Positions 32,070 to 42,305 of a DNA stretch of 64,000 nt are shown one piece after another. Each line of letters starts with the position of its first letter. Position 1 is the stretch's first letter. The stretch covers positions 45,718,611 to 45,782,610 of the forward strand of contig CM055103.1 in assembly GCA_029204225.1 (NCBI GenBank). The letters run 5' to 3'. The position numbers and the translations under genes were made by a program. Below the pieces are notes generated by a model. That model searched no databases. It had not been told where the DNA came from and was given only the letters and a program-made list of their open reading frames with translations. This DNA is from Diphasiastrum complanatum (taxonomy: Eukaryota; Streptophyta; Lycopodiopsida; Lycopodiales; Lycopodiaceae).

Positions 32070-34464
32070 TTAGCTCTCTCTCTCAAGCTTGCGAGCTTGA
32101 ACACTCCTGAGCATTCTAGCTCATTTCTTAGAGTTGTTTTAGAGATTGCTATTGCGCTACTGCTTACCAGCATTGCGCTTAATTCAGACTTTCATTTTAG
32201 CCACTCAGAGATAGCATAGAGTATGCGGCTTAGATCCGCAACTTATTGTACTCATTTACTTCTGTTATGGTTTCATACTGAATCAATACTATCCTTTATT
32301 GCGTTCAGTTTTCGTCTCAGAATGTATGCGTTTCTGTATTTCTTCGCGACTAATTCGCGAACAATTCGCGACTAATTATTTGTCTGATAATTTTCGATGC
32401 TTAATTGTTTGGCTACGTAATCACTGTAGTAATAGCAATTTCAAAGTTCAAACGTGATTTCTATCACTATTGTTTTGTTTGAAATCGGTAGGCGTAGTCA
32501 TGCATTGGAAAGGTGAAGATAGTTCATTTCGCCATGCACAAAAAGTTTTCTTTCTAGACACTCGAATTATTTTCATTCGTTTCTTTTTCGAGTTCGTTTC
32601 TTTTCGAGCTAGACCTATCTTCTGCACACCACTTTCCGACAAATGCCTATGTCAAAGATGAAGTAGCGTACACCTTTATTATTTCAATTTGACATGTATC
32701 GAGGACATGCAAAGGACTCCTCACTGTGTAAATAGGTCTATCGCTTGTATTGAGATGATTCTCTTGTTAGAGCCTGAGATTTTTTTGGAGTGCTTCTATG
32801 ATTGTGCTCTTGATGAATGACTGACTATATGAGCACCAATTTGATTCTTTGAGTTTCACTTGGTATCATTACAAACAAGAAGAATCATGGATTTTTTTTT
32901 ATTTTTAAAGCACTTGCAGTGGTTTTAAACACTCCAAAGAAAACCAGGGGGATGACAATTTAGGTTCATAGAGACTGAAATTTGTAAGAAATTGGTTGCA
33001 TTTGGCTATATACAATGAGTGTATAGGTCTAGCTTGATTGGCTTCAAGAATCTGGATTTTGAAAGAGATTCAAGGTTTTCATATGTGGAAAATCAAGTTG
33101 GTGTAATCGGATCAATTGGCAACTAAACTGGCCGAGATAAAGTGCTAGGACACCTTCACAAAAGTGTTCTAGAAGTTTGGTAACTTTTATATGAGCTTTA
33201 GAGCATTGTATGGGTAGTTTCTAAGGTACATCAAAGAACATAAAGGTCTACTCACGAGCACAAAGCAACATGTAGAGTCGGTTGTCACCAATATACCATG
33301 AAAAAAGGATCAGGGCCCAGAGGGAGCCTTGATTTGGATTGGAAGATTTACCAAGGCTAGTTACTAGTTTGAAGAGTTGACATTGAAGTGAGAAAAAAAT
33401 AACTTTTAGAGAGATGTTGAATGCTAAAAATGACAAGTCATCAATTTAGAATTGATGCTATGCTATAGATTGGTGGTGCCTAGGGCCCGATATCCTAAGA
33501 GGACTTTGTTAGAAAGAACTTGGGTCAAACTTTTTTGTTTGACTTGCATTACAAGCTATAAGGGCTTTGATTTGCATCATGGCCTTAGCAAGGTGCTTGA
33601 AGGATGCTAACTACTAAAGAGGGCCCAACTAGGATAGAAATAAAACTCCCATGTTTTGCAAATGAAGGGTTTGTCTCATGCTTGCAAGGAAGGGCCGCAT
33701 GGTGGAATGACTTTAAAGAGCATGGTAGATTTGATAGTGGGAATTTCATTAAGTTGGATGTGATGGCCTTTATATGGGTAAGCCCATGTGACCAATCTTT
33801 AAGGGATAGGGAGTAGCAAACATATATTTTTGTAGTCTTTACAAAGGGTAATTAAACTTTACCTTGCTCTCAACTAAGTGTAGGAAGTTAAGTACTTTAT
33901 CCTACAAATAATGCCAAATTTTTCCAACACTTCATTCGCACACACATTCTAATGGATACATACACTCTTAAAAGTGAATTTCCTTTACCTGCCACACTTT
34001 TTTGGAGGTATTACAAAGTTTCCCAAATTGCCCATCCATTTCATGAGGTTGTTGCATGATAAATGTGGTTCCCATAGATCTTAGAAGAGAAATTATTGAT
34101 CTTTGGATGGTGGAGTTTCTATGACATTATTTCAAGTGTGGATGTGAGCTTTTGTGCAACAACAAAAAGGGGGCACATTGTTTTGTTTCATGTGCAGTTT
34201 CCTTCTCCATGTGGCCATCGCATATAAGGTATTAGTTGAGGTCTGACAACTATAGGAAATAACAAACTCAAAAGGAAGTATAAACACAATGCGAATTTCT
34301 AAAGTAGAATCTCAATCAATACTTGAATCATTAAAAACAATATTTTTTGCAATCTGGGGCATCCATCTTTGTTGGTATATTTCTCTGACTGGATCTCATA
34401 CTGGGCTTCAAATGCACACACACATAGTTGATATCTGAGGCAGCATTTGATTTAATCCTTTTGA
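32070..34464. other. Stretch without recognised gene, probable retroelement tail at left
   Basis: 32070-32760 is AT-rich 3' sequence after gag, with a triple TTCGCGA(A/C) repeat at 32343-32378. 32760-34464 shows no motif-bearing frame; the 70-residue frame at 33604-33816 has no family signature. The right end is the 3' flank of the membrane-protein gene. Confidence 0.4.
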
Positions 34465-35424
34465 TCAAACTTTAATGCCAGACTTCATCAGACTGTAGCC
34501 TTCGATGAAGGCCGATAAGGATTGCTCATGGTAAGCTTTGGCAGAAAAATAGAGCACAGATAACATGATGTTACCATAGAGTGCAATAATGCTTGTTGTT
34601 AGCACCAGCAATGCCAACACAAAAATCTTCACAACTAGGTACTCGTACGGATAGCTGATGATCCATGCTTGAAGTAGTGCTGCACCAGCAACTGCCAGAG
34701 TCGCAAAGACGATGATGAAACCAAGAGCCACGCACTTTTTCCCAATAATCAGAATGGCGCTTCTTACCATTGCATCTCGCCCAACACTGTCTTCTAATGC
34801 CGGGATGACGATGGTGAGCAGCCACAGAATAGATACATAGAGTACACACGAAACTACGATGCTCAACAAGCAAGCTGCGAAGTAAGCGGGGCTCTTAACA
34901 CCAAGATCTTTGAGTAGATTATATATGAACACAATAGCGAATGTGGAAGCCACTTCGAAAAGGAGCACAATAGAAGATGACCACAGGAAAGTGATAGCCA
35001 CTCTAGGCCAAAGCCGAGGGAGTTGCCCAAGAACCGTTGCATATGATGGCTCTCCAGTAGAGTAGATTTGTGACATGGAGAATGCAACAGCGGTGGCGAG
35101 AAATAGTGCCAATGCAACCGACAGAAGCTTGCACAGCAAAATAAACAAGATGAACTGTGGAGCTGGGGTCGATACACGGGCACTTATGTCTGCGAGCATA
35201 GAAGGCTCTCCTGTCCAAAGTTGCCATAGCTCGGTGGAATGTGGGCTAAGGCAAAGGAGAAGCAGAAAGTTGATTAAGATGTAAGGTGTGTAAAACGAGC
35301 TAACTAACGCCAAAAACAAATGCAAGTGTGTCTGCACAAGCCTCGTTGCCTCTTTGAATATACCATAGAGCTTCAGTTCTGCAATATCATCCGGAAGCTC
35401 CTTGGAAAAACTAGATCGATCCAT
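34465..35424 (-). CDS. Plant multipass membrane protein, uncharacterised family
   Basis: Single uninterrupted exon of 319 residues from ATG at 35422-35424 to TGA at 34465-34467. Polar N-terminus with DIAELKLYGIFKEATRLV, then about six hydrophobic segments near residues 36-60, 91-117, 142-170, 181-208, 231-254 and 262-292. Between segments lie QIYSTGEPSYATVLGQLPRL and the PALEDSVGRDAMVRS loop. These match the pattern of a plant family of about 320 residues (Arabidopsis At1g31130-like proteins, sometimes mislabelled PABP-binding), where the E-L-x-x-x-G-I-x-K-E-A start, the S-I-Y-T-S-K-type loop and the L-E-D-x-x-G-x-x-A-M-x-x-S loop recur. Biochemical function is unknown. The frame has no stops, unlike everything around it, so it is likely a live gene. 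No introns are needed. Confidence 0.85.
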   Translation of the reverse strand: MDRSSFSKELPDDIAELKLYGIFKEATRLVQTHLHLFLALVSSFYTPYILINFLLLLCLSPHSTELWQLWTGEPSMLADISARVSTPAPQFILFILLCKLLSVALALFLATAVAFSMSQIYSTGEPSYATVLGQLPRLWPRVAITFLWSSSIVLLFEVASTFAIVFIYNLLKDLGVKSPAYFAACLLSIVVSCVLYVSILWLLTIVIPALEDSVGRDAMVRSAILIIGKKCVALGFIIVFATLAVAGAALLQAWIISYPYEYLVVKIFVLALLVLTTSIIALYGNIMLSVLYFSAKAYHEQSLSAFIEGYSLMKSGIKV

Positions 35425-37473
35425 ATCGGGAGTCCTTCGTCCTATGTCCTTCAGACCGAAGCTAAAATGCTCACTACTCAGTGCTCACTGCTCAACCTGG
35501 CTGCAGCCTTTGTATCTATTCCTCTGGGCTAAATACAAGTACAATGAGAGGGAGAACAGCCAACTACTCAGAAGTGGCACTGGAAAGTAACAGCTGCGTA
35601 GTTTCAATTTCTCTGGCTGAGCTAAATGCATGCTGGAGCTGTGTAGCAGGGCTAGACCCAGGTCTACGTACCGAGCCATTAACCTTCAATGTGAAGTGTG
35701 CACTGTGACTCCTGACTCCTGAGCAAGGTGTTTCGATGCAAGTTTGAGGCTTGAGGCTCTGGCAGTCAGCTACAGCATGAATTTAGCTCAACCCAAATTT
35801 CTGCGTCAGAATCCACAATGGCAATTTGATCAGCTTTGTGAGCGGTGAGTATCTGCTGGTTAATAAAGACTTTATAGAACGAATCCGCAGCTGGTTGCCA
35901 GTTAAATTGCAAATTGCAACTGTCACATAGTGCAAGATTTGTCAGTTTTACAAATTACCATCAACAATTTTGAGCTGAGAAATCAGAACTTGAGATAATT
36001 ATTAGTAGCTTAGGCCGTAGCTGACTGTATAGGCTGATCTAGATGGATAAAGACGCTTAATACCTAGTAACGGTCTAAAACAAGTGAGATCTCAACGGCA
36101 CACTTGATTGGAAAATTAGAATCTGGACAGGATAGTTGTAAAGTCTAGATTGCATTTAGAGGTTTAGGATATAGCATGGGCTGCCATCCATAGCTATAGC
36201 TGAAGGTGCTACTCGCATAGACTGTAACTGAGTAGGGGAGAGGACTTCAAAGTTCAGAGGAGTGCTTGCAAAACACTGATGGAGTCTTGAAGCCCAATAG
36301 TTTAAATTGGGCAGTCTACTTAATACTTTTGAGCTTTGTGAATGCTTTATGTGTAAAAATTAACAAGGTTATCTCAAAAGAAGACCTAGAGAGGCCTTGC
36401 CTTGAAGAAGCTTGAGTTCTTAACAAATATAAGGATTTGGGAGAACAAATGAAAGGACAAACTTGGATCCCTTTTTAAGATTCTCCCATGATTAATAGAC
36501 TACTTATCGCCTAGCAAACAAGAGCGTCCTATTCACACCATTTTCCACCGACCACTATTTCAAAGCAATAAGCCATATCTCTATACAAACTTAAGTACAT
36601 TCACAAAAATTGATCAAGTATTAGTCCCTCTACAAACTCAATGTAACCTGGACAAAAATACAATGTTGATTGAATTTTTGTTGCAAAACAATCACAAACA
36701 TAGGTTCTATCAAAGTGGAACAAAAATAGTCATGAACTAGCTTACAAGGTGGCAAGTTAAGGCCATTAAGCTTGGCAACACAAATCAGAAGATGACTAGC
36801 AAAAAAAGGTGTAGAGAATCAAAAAGCACAACTTCACACATGTGACTTCAACCACATCTAATATTTTTATATGACATTTATGTGACAGATCAAGAATTAT
36901 TTTCCACACCTTAGGGCGATTCCTCACACAGGCCCCCATGATAGTGGCGTTGAGTCTTACTTACCCCCTTTCATAGCCATCTTTTCATCTTTCTTCATCT
37001 AGATTTCGCACCTCATTGATACTCACCAGACCTAGTGATGGAGCCTGGTGTTCAAAATGCCAATAGGCTACCGTTGGAAGAGGTGACTAGCCAATTGTCA
37101 TAATACAAGACAAATTCACTGCATGGTCACACATTGACTCTAGTCATTGTATGTAAAATGTAAATGCATAGATCCTGAGATGCACAAGAAATGGAGTGTC
37201 ACATGAAGAAAATTTGTAGAGAAAGTGTGCTCAGGTATTTGAAATGTTAATGGGCAATGCCACTTTGCTTATTATTTATGGTCATACTTGAAATGTACAC
37301 ATTAATGTAGTAAAGGTCCAATGTTGTCTATAAGCACAATATTGGATCTCTTTGTGACCAATTTGACTCATCGTAGCTCCCTAACGATTCAATTACCAAC
37401 TTGATAGTCGATCTGTCAACCTACCTGGTTCTTTGAATTTCGGATGTAGTAACATTGATCTGTAACTCAATGA
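35425..37473. other. Upstream flank of the membrane-protein gene and AT-rich spacer
   Basis: The first 300 bases should hold the promoter of the minus-strand gene, but no confident TATA box was seen (a weak GTATTTAG lies near 35535 on the minus strand). The remainder has no motif-bearing frame. Confidence 0.4.
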
Positions 37474-37486
37474 GGCTTTGATACCA
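37474..37486 (-). promoter_or_regulatory. Primer binding site of a lost minus-strand LTR element
   Basis: Minus strand TGGTATCAAAGCC, one mismatch to the tRNA-iMet complement, directly after a TTGAACA end. The LTR would start at 37487 (plus-strand TGTTCAAGATTG). Its right end was not found and no pol is seen to the left. Confidence 0.55.
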
Positions 37487-38633
37487 TGTTCAAGATTGAA
37501 CGAAATAGCATACCATAGATTCAACTACTATCAATCAAAAAGCTATGGCAACTTCAGAGAGAAAACACACAGACTCCAAAAATTATGATTAGCTCATGAA
37601 CCAAAGAAAGCTACATATTTACAACATATATACGACAATAATTTTTGGGGGTACTGATGCATGGAGCAATGGTCCTCATTACGAGATGAGTATCTTGAAT
37701 CCATCTAACTACATGGCACTTGTTAGATTTTAGCAATTTTCACCTTGTAAAAGCAATTTGTTTGATATCTATGTGGATCCACACATGTTAAATGTCACTC
37801 ATAATATTCAGATCCATTGTACTTAAATTTTATTTGAGTCAAATGTCAAATCTCCTAAATTGTAGGAGTTATCTCCTAGATTGTAGGAATCTAGAAGGTC
37901 AACACTAACCACCAATGATGATGTGGCAAATTAGATAGATCTTATCCAAAGTGGATATGGATGAGTACAATGAGTTGTCCTACACGTGCTGGAAGCAGCC
38001 TAGAGAGATATTATGATGATCATGTACTTAATCCATGATGGATCCATTGTGAGGTTAATCTTGAGAAACATTAATTTGGAAACAATCTTTGTCTTTTCAC
38101 TCTCTTAAGCTAATTCTTTGTGGATGAATCCTTTGTATTTCCTTAGTAAATTGATTTGTTGTTATTAGGCCGTACACCTACTGTACTTCACACGTGTGAA
38201 GCCTTTGGATCATTATATTTGATTGTTTGTAATTTATAGAGAAAATTGCTCCTATGAAATAAAGACTTTCCCAGCTTCCAACCCAGATAGACTTTGATGA
38301 TATAGAATTATCAATGGTCAATATTCTTTTAGGATATTGTATGAATTTATTACTTTAATGAATTGAGTAGCATGCATTGACACCTGTAGAACTAAGAATC
38401 TTCTATGAACCATGTTTGATGGTAGTATGAACATTGACCTTTCTTTGAAGGGATGTGCAGGTACACACGAACGTACCTGAAGAATCAGAGCAAGAATAAA
38501 AAGCCCTCTGGACTTAAGGACTGATCTCTCTTTGAGGGTATGTGCAGGTACTTGAGAAAGTGCCAGAAGAACAAGAATCGAAACAAGAAGCTTTCTAAGC
38601 TTAAAGACAGTAAACAAGAAGGCTTTTGACAAA

Positions 38634-38840
38634 GTCTATAATGAAGGCTCAGTAGAGTCTATAAAGAAGGCTTATTACTAAGTCTATAATGAAGGCTCAG
38701 TCGAGTCTATAAAGAACAGGACAAGGCCTAGGGTCTGGTCACCCTAGTGACTTGTTCCACCATGATTGAGGATGGGCAACCTCTAGAAAATAAGTGCCAA
38801 TGACCATGATTGAGGATGGGCAACCTCTAGAAAAAAGGGC
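38634..38840. repeat. Two neighbouring tandem duplications
   Basis: GTCTATAATGAAGGCTCAG repeats at 38634 and 38682 (period 48). CCATGATTGAGGATGGGCAA repeats at 38760 and 38804 (period 44), with CCTCTAGAAAA in both. A looser pair sits at about 38440-38560 (GATGTGCAGGTAC and GTATGTGCAGGTAC). Confidence 0.85.
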
Positions 38841-39455
38841 CTAGGAATTGATGGACATTATGCAAAAATAAAATGGACATATACATTGGCTCTTCCTTAG
38901 GAAGATTGCACTTGGGGGTGAATTCCCAAGTTGTAACCATGTAATATTATATGTAATTAAAAGTCAAGTTGGAACCTTGTGCCACCTACCTCCCACCTAC
39001 TTTTCCACATGCATTCTAGGCTATTTGACACCTAGAATGGGGTGCCCTCCTACGCTCTCACTTCATATGCCAAATCATCATAATAACTCTCCCAAGCTAA
39101 TACATATCACCCATTCACCCTCTCCAACTGATACACCTCATCCATGCACTCCACTTTACCCTAAGTCCAATTGGAGTCTTCCTCACACCTCATGCACTTG
39201 AACTTGACACCTCACTCACTTTGGAAGGACTCTCCACTCTCTATATAATTGGAAATGCGCCCCTCTACCAAGAGGATTGAAGGATGTTGCATCCAAGCTC
39301 TACCATTTTGTTGTTTGTTGTGTACAGGTGCTTTGGAGAAGAGGATTGAGGCATTACCTCAAAGAGACTATGTTATTTTGTGACTGTAGGATTTTTTGGA
39401 GCTCAAACCCTCAGATTTCTATCTCTCTTTCACATCACACACAAACACACACACA

Positions 39456-39468
39456 CTCTCTCTCTCTT

Positions 39469-39519
<51 letters not shown>
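39456..39519. repeat. CT microsatellite, interrupted once
   Basis: CT dinucleotides with one TTTG interruption at 39467-39470, preceded by a CA-rich run. About 210 bases downstream of a TATA-like motif. Confidence 0.95.
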
Positions 39520-39522
<3 letters not shown>

Positions 39523-39590
39523 ACCTTCTCTCGAAACCATGGTATGCTTTTGAAACTGTTACCCATATGTAAGAATGGCTGATCAGTACT

Positions 39591-39985
39591 TTTGCATGTC
39601 ATGCCATCAGTGGCCAATTATCTATGCATGTCAGATCTAGAACTTGCATGTCATAGCATCAGTGGCCTATTGTCCATTCATGTCAGATCTAGAGCTTGCA
39701 TGTCAGATCTAGAGCTTGTCTGTCAGATTTGAAGCTTGCATGTCATAGCATCTATGGCCTATTGTCCATGCATGTCAGATCTAGAGCTTGCATGTCAGAT
39801 CTAAAGCTTGCATGTCAGATTTGAAGCTTGCATGTCACACCATGCATTGCCAAATGACCATGTATGTCACTTCATGACTGTTGCATCTCAAGAATCTATG
39901 AACCCTTGTGATTGCATGTCAAGAATCTAAGATCCATTTGGATTGCATGACAAGAATCTAAGATCCAACATGATTGCATGTCGGA
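39591..39985. repeat. CATGTC minisatellite array with higher-order structure
   Basis: A 20-base unit GCATGTCAGATCTAGAGCTT (and variants) alternates with a longer segment TAGCATCAGTGGCCTATTGT. Toward the end it changes to a 27-base unit TTGCATGTCAAGAATCTAAG plus ATCCA. At least 12 CATGTC copies in under 400 bases. Confidence 0.88.
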
Positions 39986-40376
39986 AAGATTAAGACTTAT
40001 GAAGAAATTTCTATGTTTTTGTTAAGCTAGATATGGAATTAAGATCATTGAATATGAACTAAGTTTATGTAAGTTGATGTTCCTACATCTGAGACCCCTA
40101 TTGGAATCCATTGTATATGTAATTGGCATTGGCCAATTGGATTTGCATAATGACAAGAAAAGAATCCTTCGGGGGGGGGGTCCCCATCTTGACCCCTCAG
40201 TGCTTCCGTTGTTATGTGAATGAATCTATGTGATGCAATGTTTTTCGAGTTTTGATTTAAAGTCTTATTTGATTTTCATTAAGTTGATTCAAGACTAGCT
40301 TTATGTGAATGATAAGCCAATTAAATCTTTTGGCCTTAAGAACTTAGGACAGGCCTTCACCCTCGAGTTCACAGTT

Positions 40377-40388
40377 TGGTATCAGAGC
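40377..40388 (+). promoter_or_regulatory. Primer binding site, tRNA-iMet
   Basis: TGGTATCAGAGC, three bases after an LTR end in TTCACA. No gag or pol is readable downstream (40389-41170), so the element is decayed or truncated. Confidence 0.85.
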
Positions 40389-41177
40389 TATGGTTTAATA
40401 TGTCGTGAACTTGACTTGAAGACCTTGTATGTTTATGCATGCATAAGAACATAAAGCTCCACCCGATGTTTAAGAGGCCTTTTGTTACAAAAAACAAGAA
40501 CTGCTTGGAAAAGATCAAGAAGACCAAGACTCCTGCTAGACGTCGGAGAGATTTAAGACTCTTAGTTGAGAAATTTTTGTTGAGAACAACGCTTTATGCG
40601 TTGGAGGGGTGCAATTTGTAGAGACAAATTGCTTCTTTTCCTTCTTGTTAAATAGAGGTGGCTTGAGATCTTTGAACAGGTTTGATCTTTCCTTTTGCTT
40701 ATTATATAACATCGTCCCTTGTGTTCATGGGGTCTGACAATTGAATGCTAAATAAGGAAGGAAATTATGAGGGTAGAAGTGGGCAGTGATGGGCTCTCAA
40801 GGGTAGTTGACTGTTGACCTACAGGTTTGTTGACTACTTCCATAGGTGTTTTTATGACTTCTTGATGATTTTCTTTTAGAGCTTCAACGGCCTTCTCACA
40901 CTTTAGGACTCGTGCTACCAAGTGGCAAGGTTGCTCCTTGGTGGCCCAAACCTCGTTGGGCTCTAAATAATTATCATGCTTTGATAGTTCATGATTCCTT
41001 TACCCTCTTTTGGGTCTTTCTCTCTACCCGCCTCAATGATGCCTCTTAAAGCCAATTGCTTTAGCTCTTTCATATTAGACATTTTTTTAAATGTACACCA
41101 TCTTGAACAATTATTGCACGTTTGAAGAGATGCAACATCATGTTACCTTGAATACTTTCTTGGAGTGGGTATCATGT
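40389..41177 (+). other. Presumed leader or internal sequence of the lost LTR element
   Basis: Follows the PBS. A basic frame at 40439-40621 (KTKTPARRRRDLRLLVEKFL) has no family match. Nothing else supported. Confidence 0.35.
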
Positions 41178-41293
41178 CATTGTTGACTAATGACCAACGG
41201 GGTTGGCTCAGTTGGTTAGCTTGACATCCAAAGTTTCTTTGGTCTCAGGTTTGAGCCTCCCCTTGGAAACCAAGAAGCATTGTTGACTAATGA
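41178..41293 (+). mobile_element. Tiny tRNA-like retroposon (SINE-type) with 16-bp target duplications
   Basis: The 84-base insert (41194-41277) carries an A-box-like TGGCTCAGTTGG (41204-41215) and a B-box-like GGTTTGAGCCTCC, the split pol III promoter of tRNA genes and tRNA-derived SINEs, and ends GGAAACCAAGAAG. Both sides are flanked by the identical 16-mer CATTGTTGACTAATGA (41178-41193 and 41278-41293), a typical LINE-mediated target duplication. The T-arm and acceptor pairings are poor, so it is not a working tRNA. It is unusually short for a plant SINE and has no 3' LINE-like tail beyond the last few bases. Confidence 0.72.
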
Positions 41294-41825
41294 TTGGAAG
41301 TGCTAAGATTTTCATATGATAAAGGGCATCTACATGACTAAGAATAAGCTTTTCAACTTGCATATTGAGATGATGTGAGACTAGTTGGCCAACCTATAAT
41401 TAATATTTCTACTTGAGTCTTAAATAGTGTGAATTTAAACATTTTTTGAGCATTAGAAGTGGATTTTACCCTTTTCAATCTGTAATCTTTAAACCACATG
41501 GACAATCAACGTCTTATATTACTTCATAAGTGTTACAATAGAGTGGTTCAAAGTATTATAAAACTTTATAGTGGATTTTATGGCAATGACAGATGGAATC
41601 ATGAGATCCATTTTGTATCAAATTCTTGGCGCAATGAGTGTTAGTCATGTCTTTTATGCGTAATAATATAATGGAGTGATAAAATACCATTATGTGTTGT
41701 TTAGGACATATTGCAATATTGAAGTTCTATTTATCACTAGTTCTATTCAGTCAAAAAAGCTCAAAAGTCTATATGGTTTAGTAAAAGCAAGGATGATATG
41801 ATCCTTCCTCCCCACACACCACACC
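41294..41825. other. Spacer without supported feature
   Basis: AT-rich sequence between the tRNA-like insert and the LTR at 41826; nothing recognised. Confidence 0.4.
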
Positions 41826-42290
41826 TGTTATGTACCATAACAATATGCCCTTCAGTGATGGCCTTGTAAGGGGCAAGACGTAGGTCGTTATCGACATATT
41901 GTAGTGCCACGCATCACCATCCTAGGTGGTCACGTGTCGTCGGCGAGACCGTGCTTGATGGGACCCATTATGCTATGCTTATATAGCTGTGGGGTTTCCC
42001 TTTTGCCATTCACTCAGTCTGCCCAAGAGTTGGTGGATGGAGAGCACATGTAGTAGCCAGGATGTATCTCTAGGCCAGGAGATGTATGCTAGGGAGAGGC
42101 AAGGGCGATGGCTGGTGGTATGGGACACCAGTTATTGTCGAAGGCTTGACTAGACATGTGGATGTCGATAGCTCCAGTGCATAGGGGTAGATCGGCAGTG
42201 ACCCTATGGATGGGTGGATATGGTGCATCATCACTGGTATGGGGTGTGTGTCAACCTTCAAGGCAATCGTAGATCTAGGGAGTTGTAACA
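41826..42290 (+). repeat. 5' LTR of a plus-strand element
   Basis: Ends are TGTTA and TAACA (inverted pair, TG...CA). Followed by TT and a 13-base PBS. A TATA box TTATATAG lies at 41979-41986. GC-rich segments around 41900-41960. No 3' partner was found. Confidence 0.78.
41979..41986 (+). promoter_or_regulatory. TATA box in LTR
   Basis: TTATATAG about 150 bases into the LTR; transcription would start near 42010 and leave about 280 bases of R-U5, reasonable for a plant LTR. Confidence 0.6.
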
Positions 42291-42292
42291 TT

Positions 42293-42305
42293 TGGTATCA
42301 GAGCC
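42293..42305 (+). promoter_or_regulatory. Primer binding site, tRNA-iMet
   Basis: TGGTATCAGAGCC, two bases after the LTR end GTTGTAACA; perfect 13-base match to the plant initiator tRNA complement. Confidence 0.93.

Larger units (their letters stand above)
38195..40373 (+). repeat. Probable long LTR of a plus-strand element (left end uncertain)
   Basis: The right end is supported: TTCACA at 40368-40373 followed by GTT and a clean PBS. A start at TGTGAA (38195) would give inverted ends, but this is a guess. Inside are CTATATAATT (39239-39248, TATA-like), a CT tract (39456-39519), CATGTCAGATC minisatellites (39591-39985) and the tandem duplications at 38.6-38.8 kb. Confidence 0.5.

Noticed and set aside
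33060-33110. FHMWKIKL as a copia gag fragment
   Set aside because: Only a few residues match and no other gag block follows.
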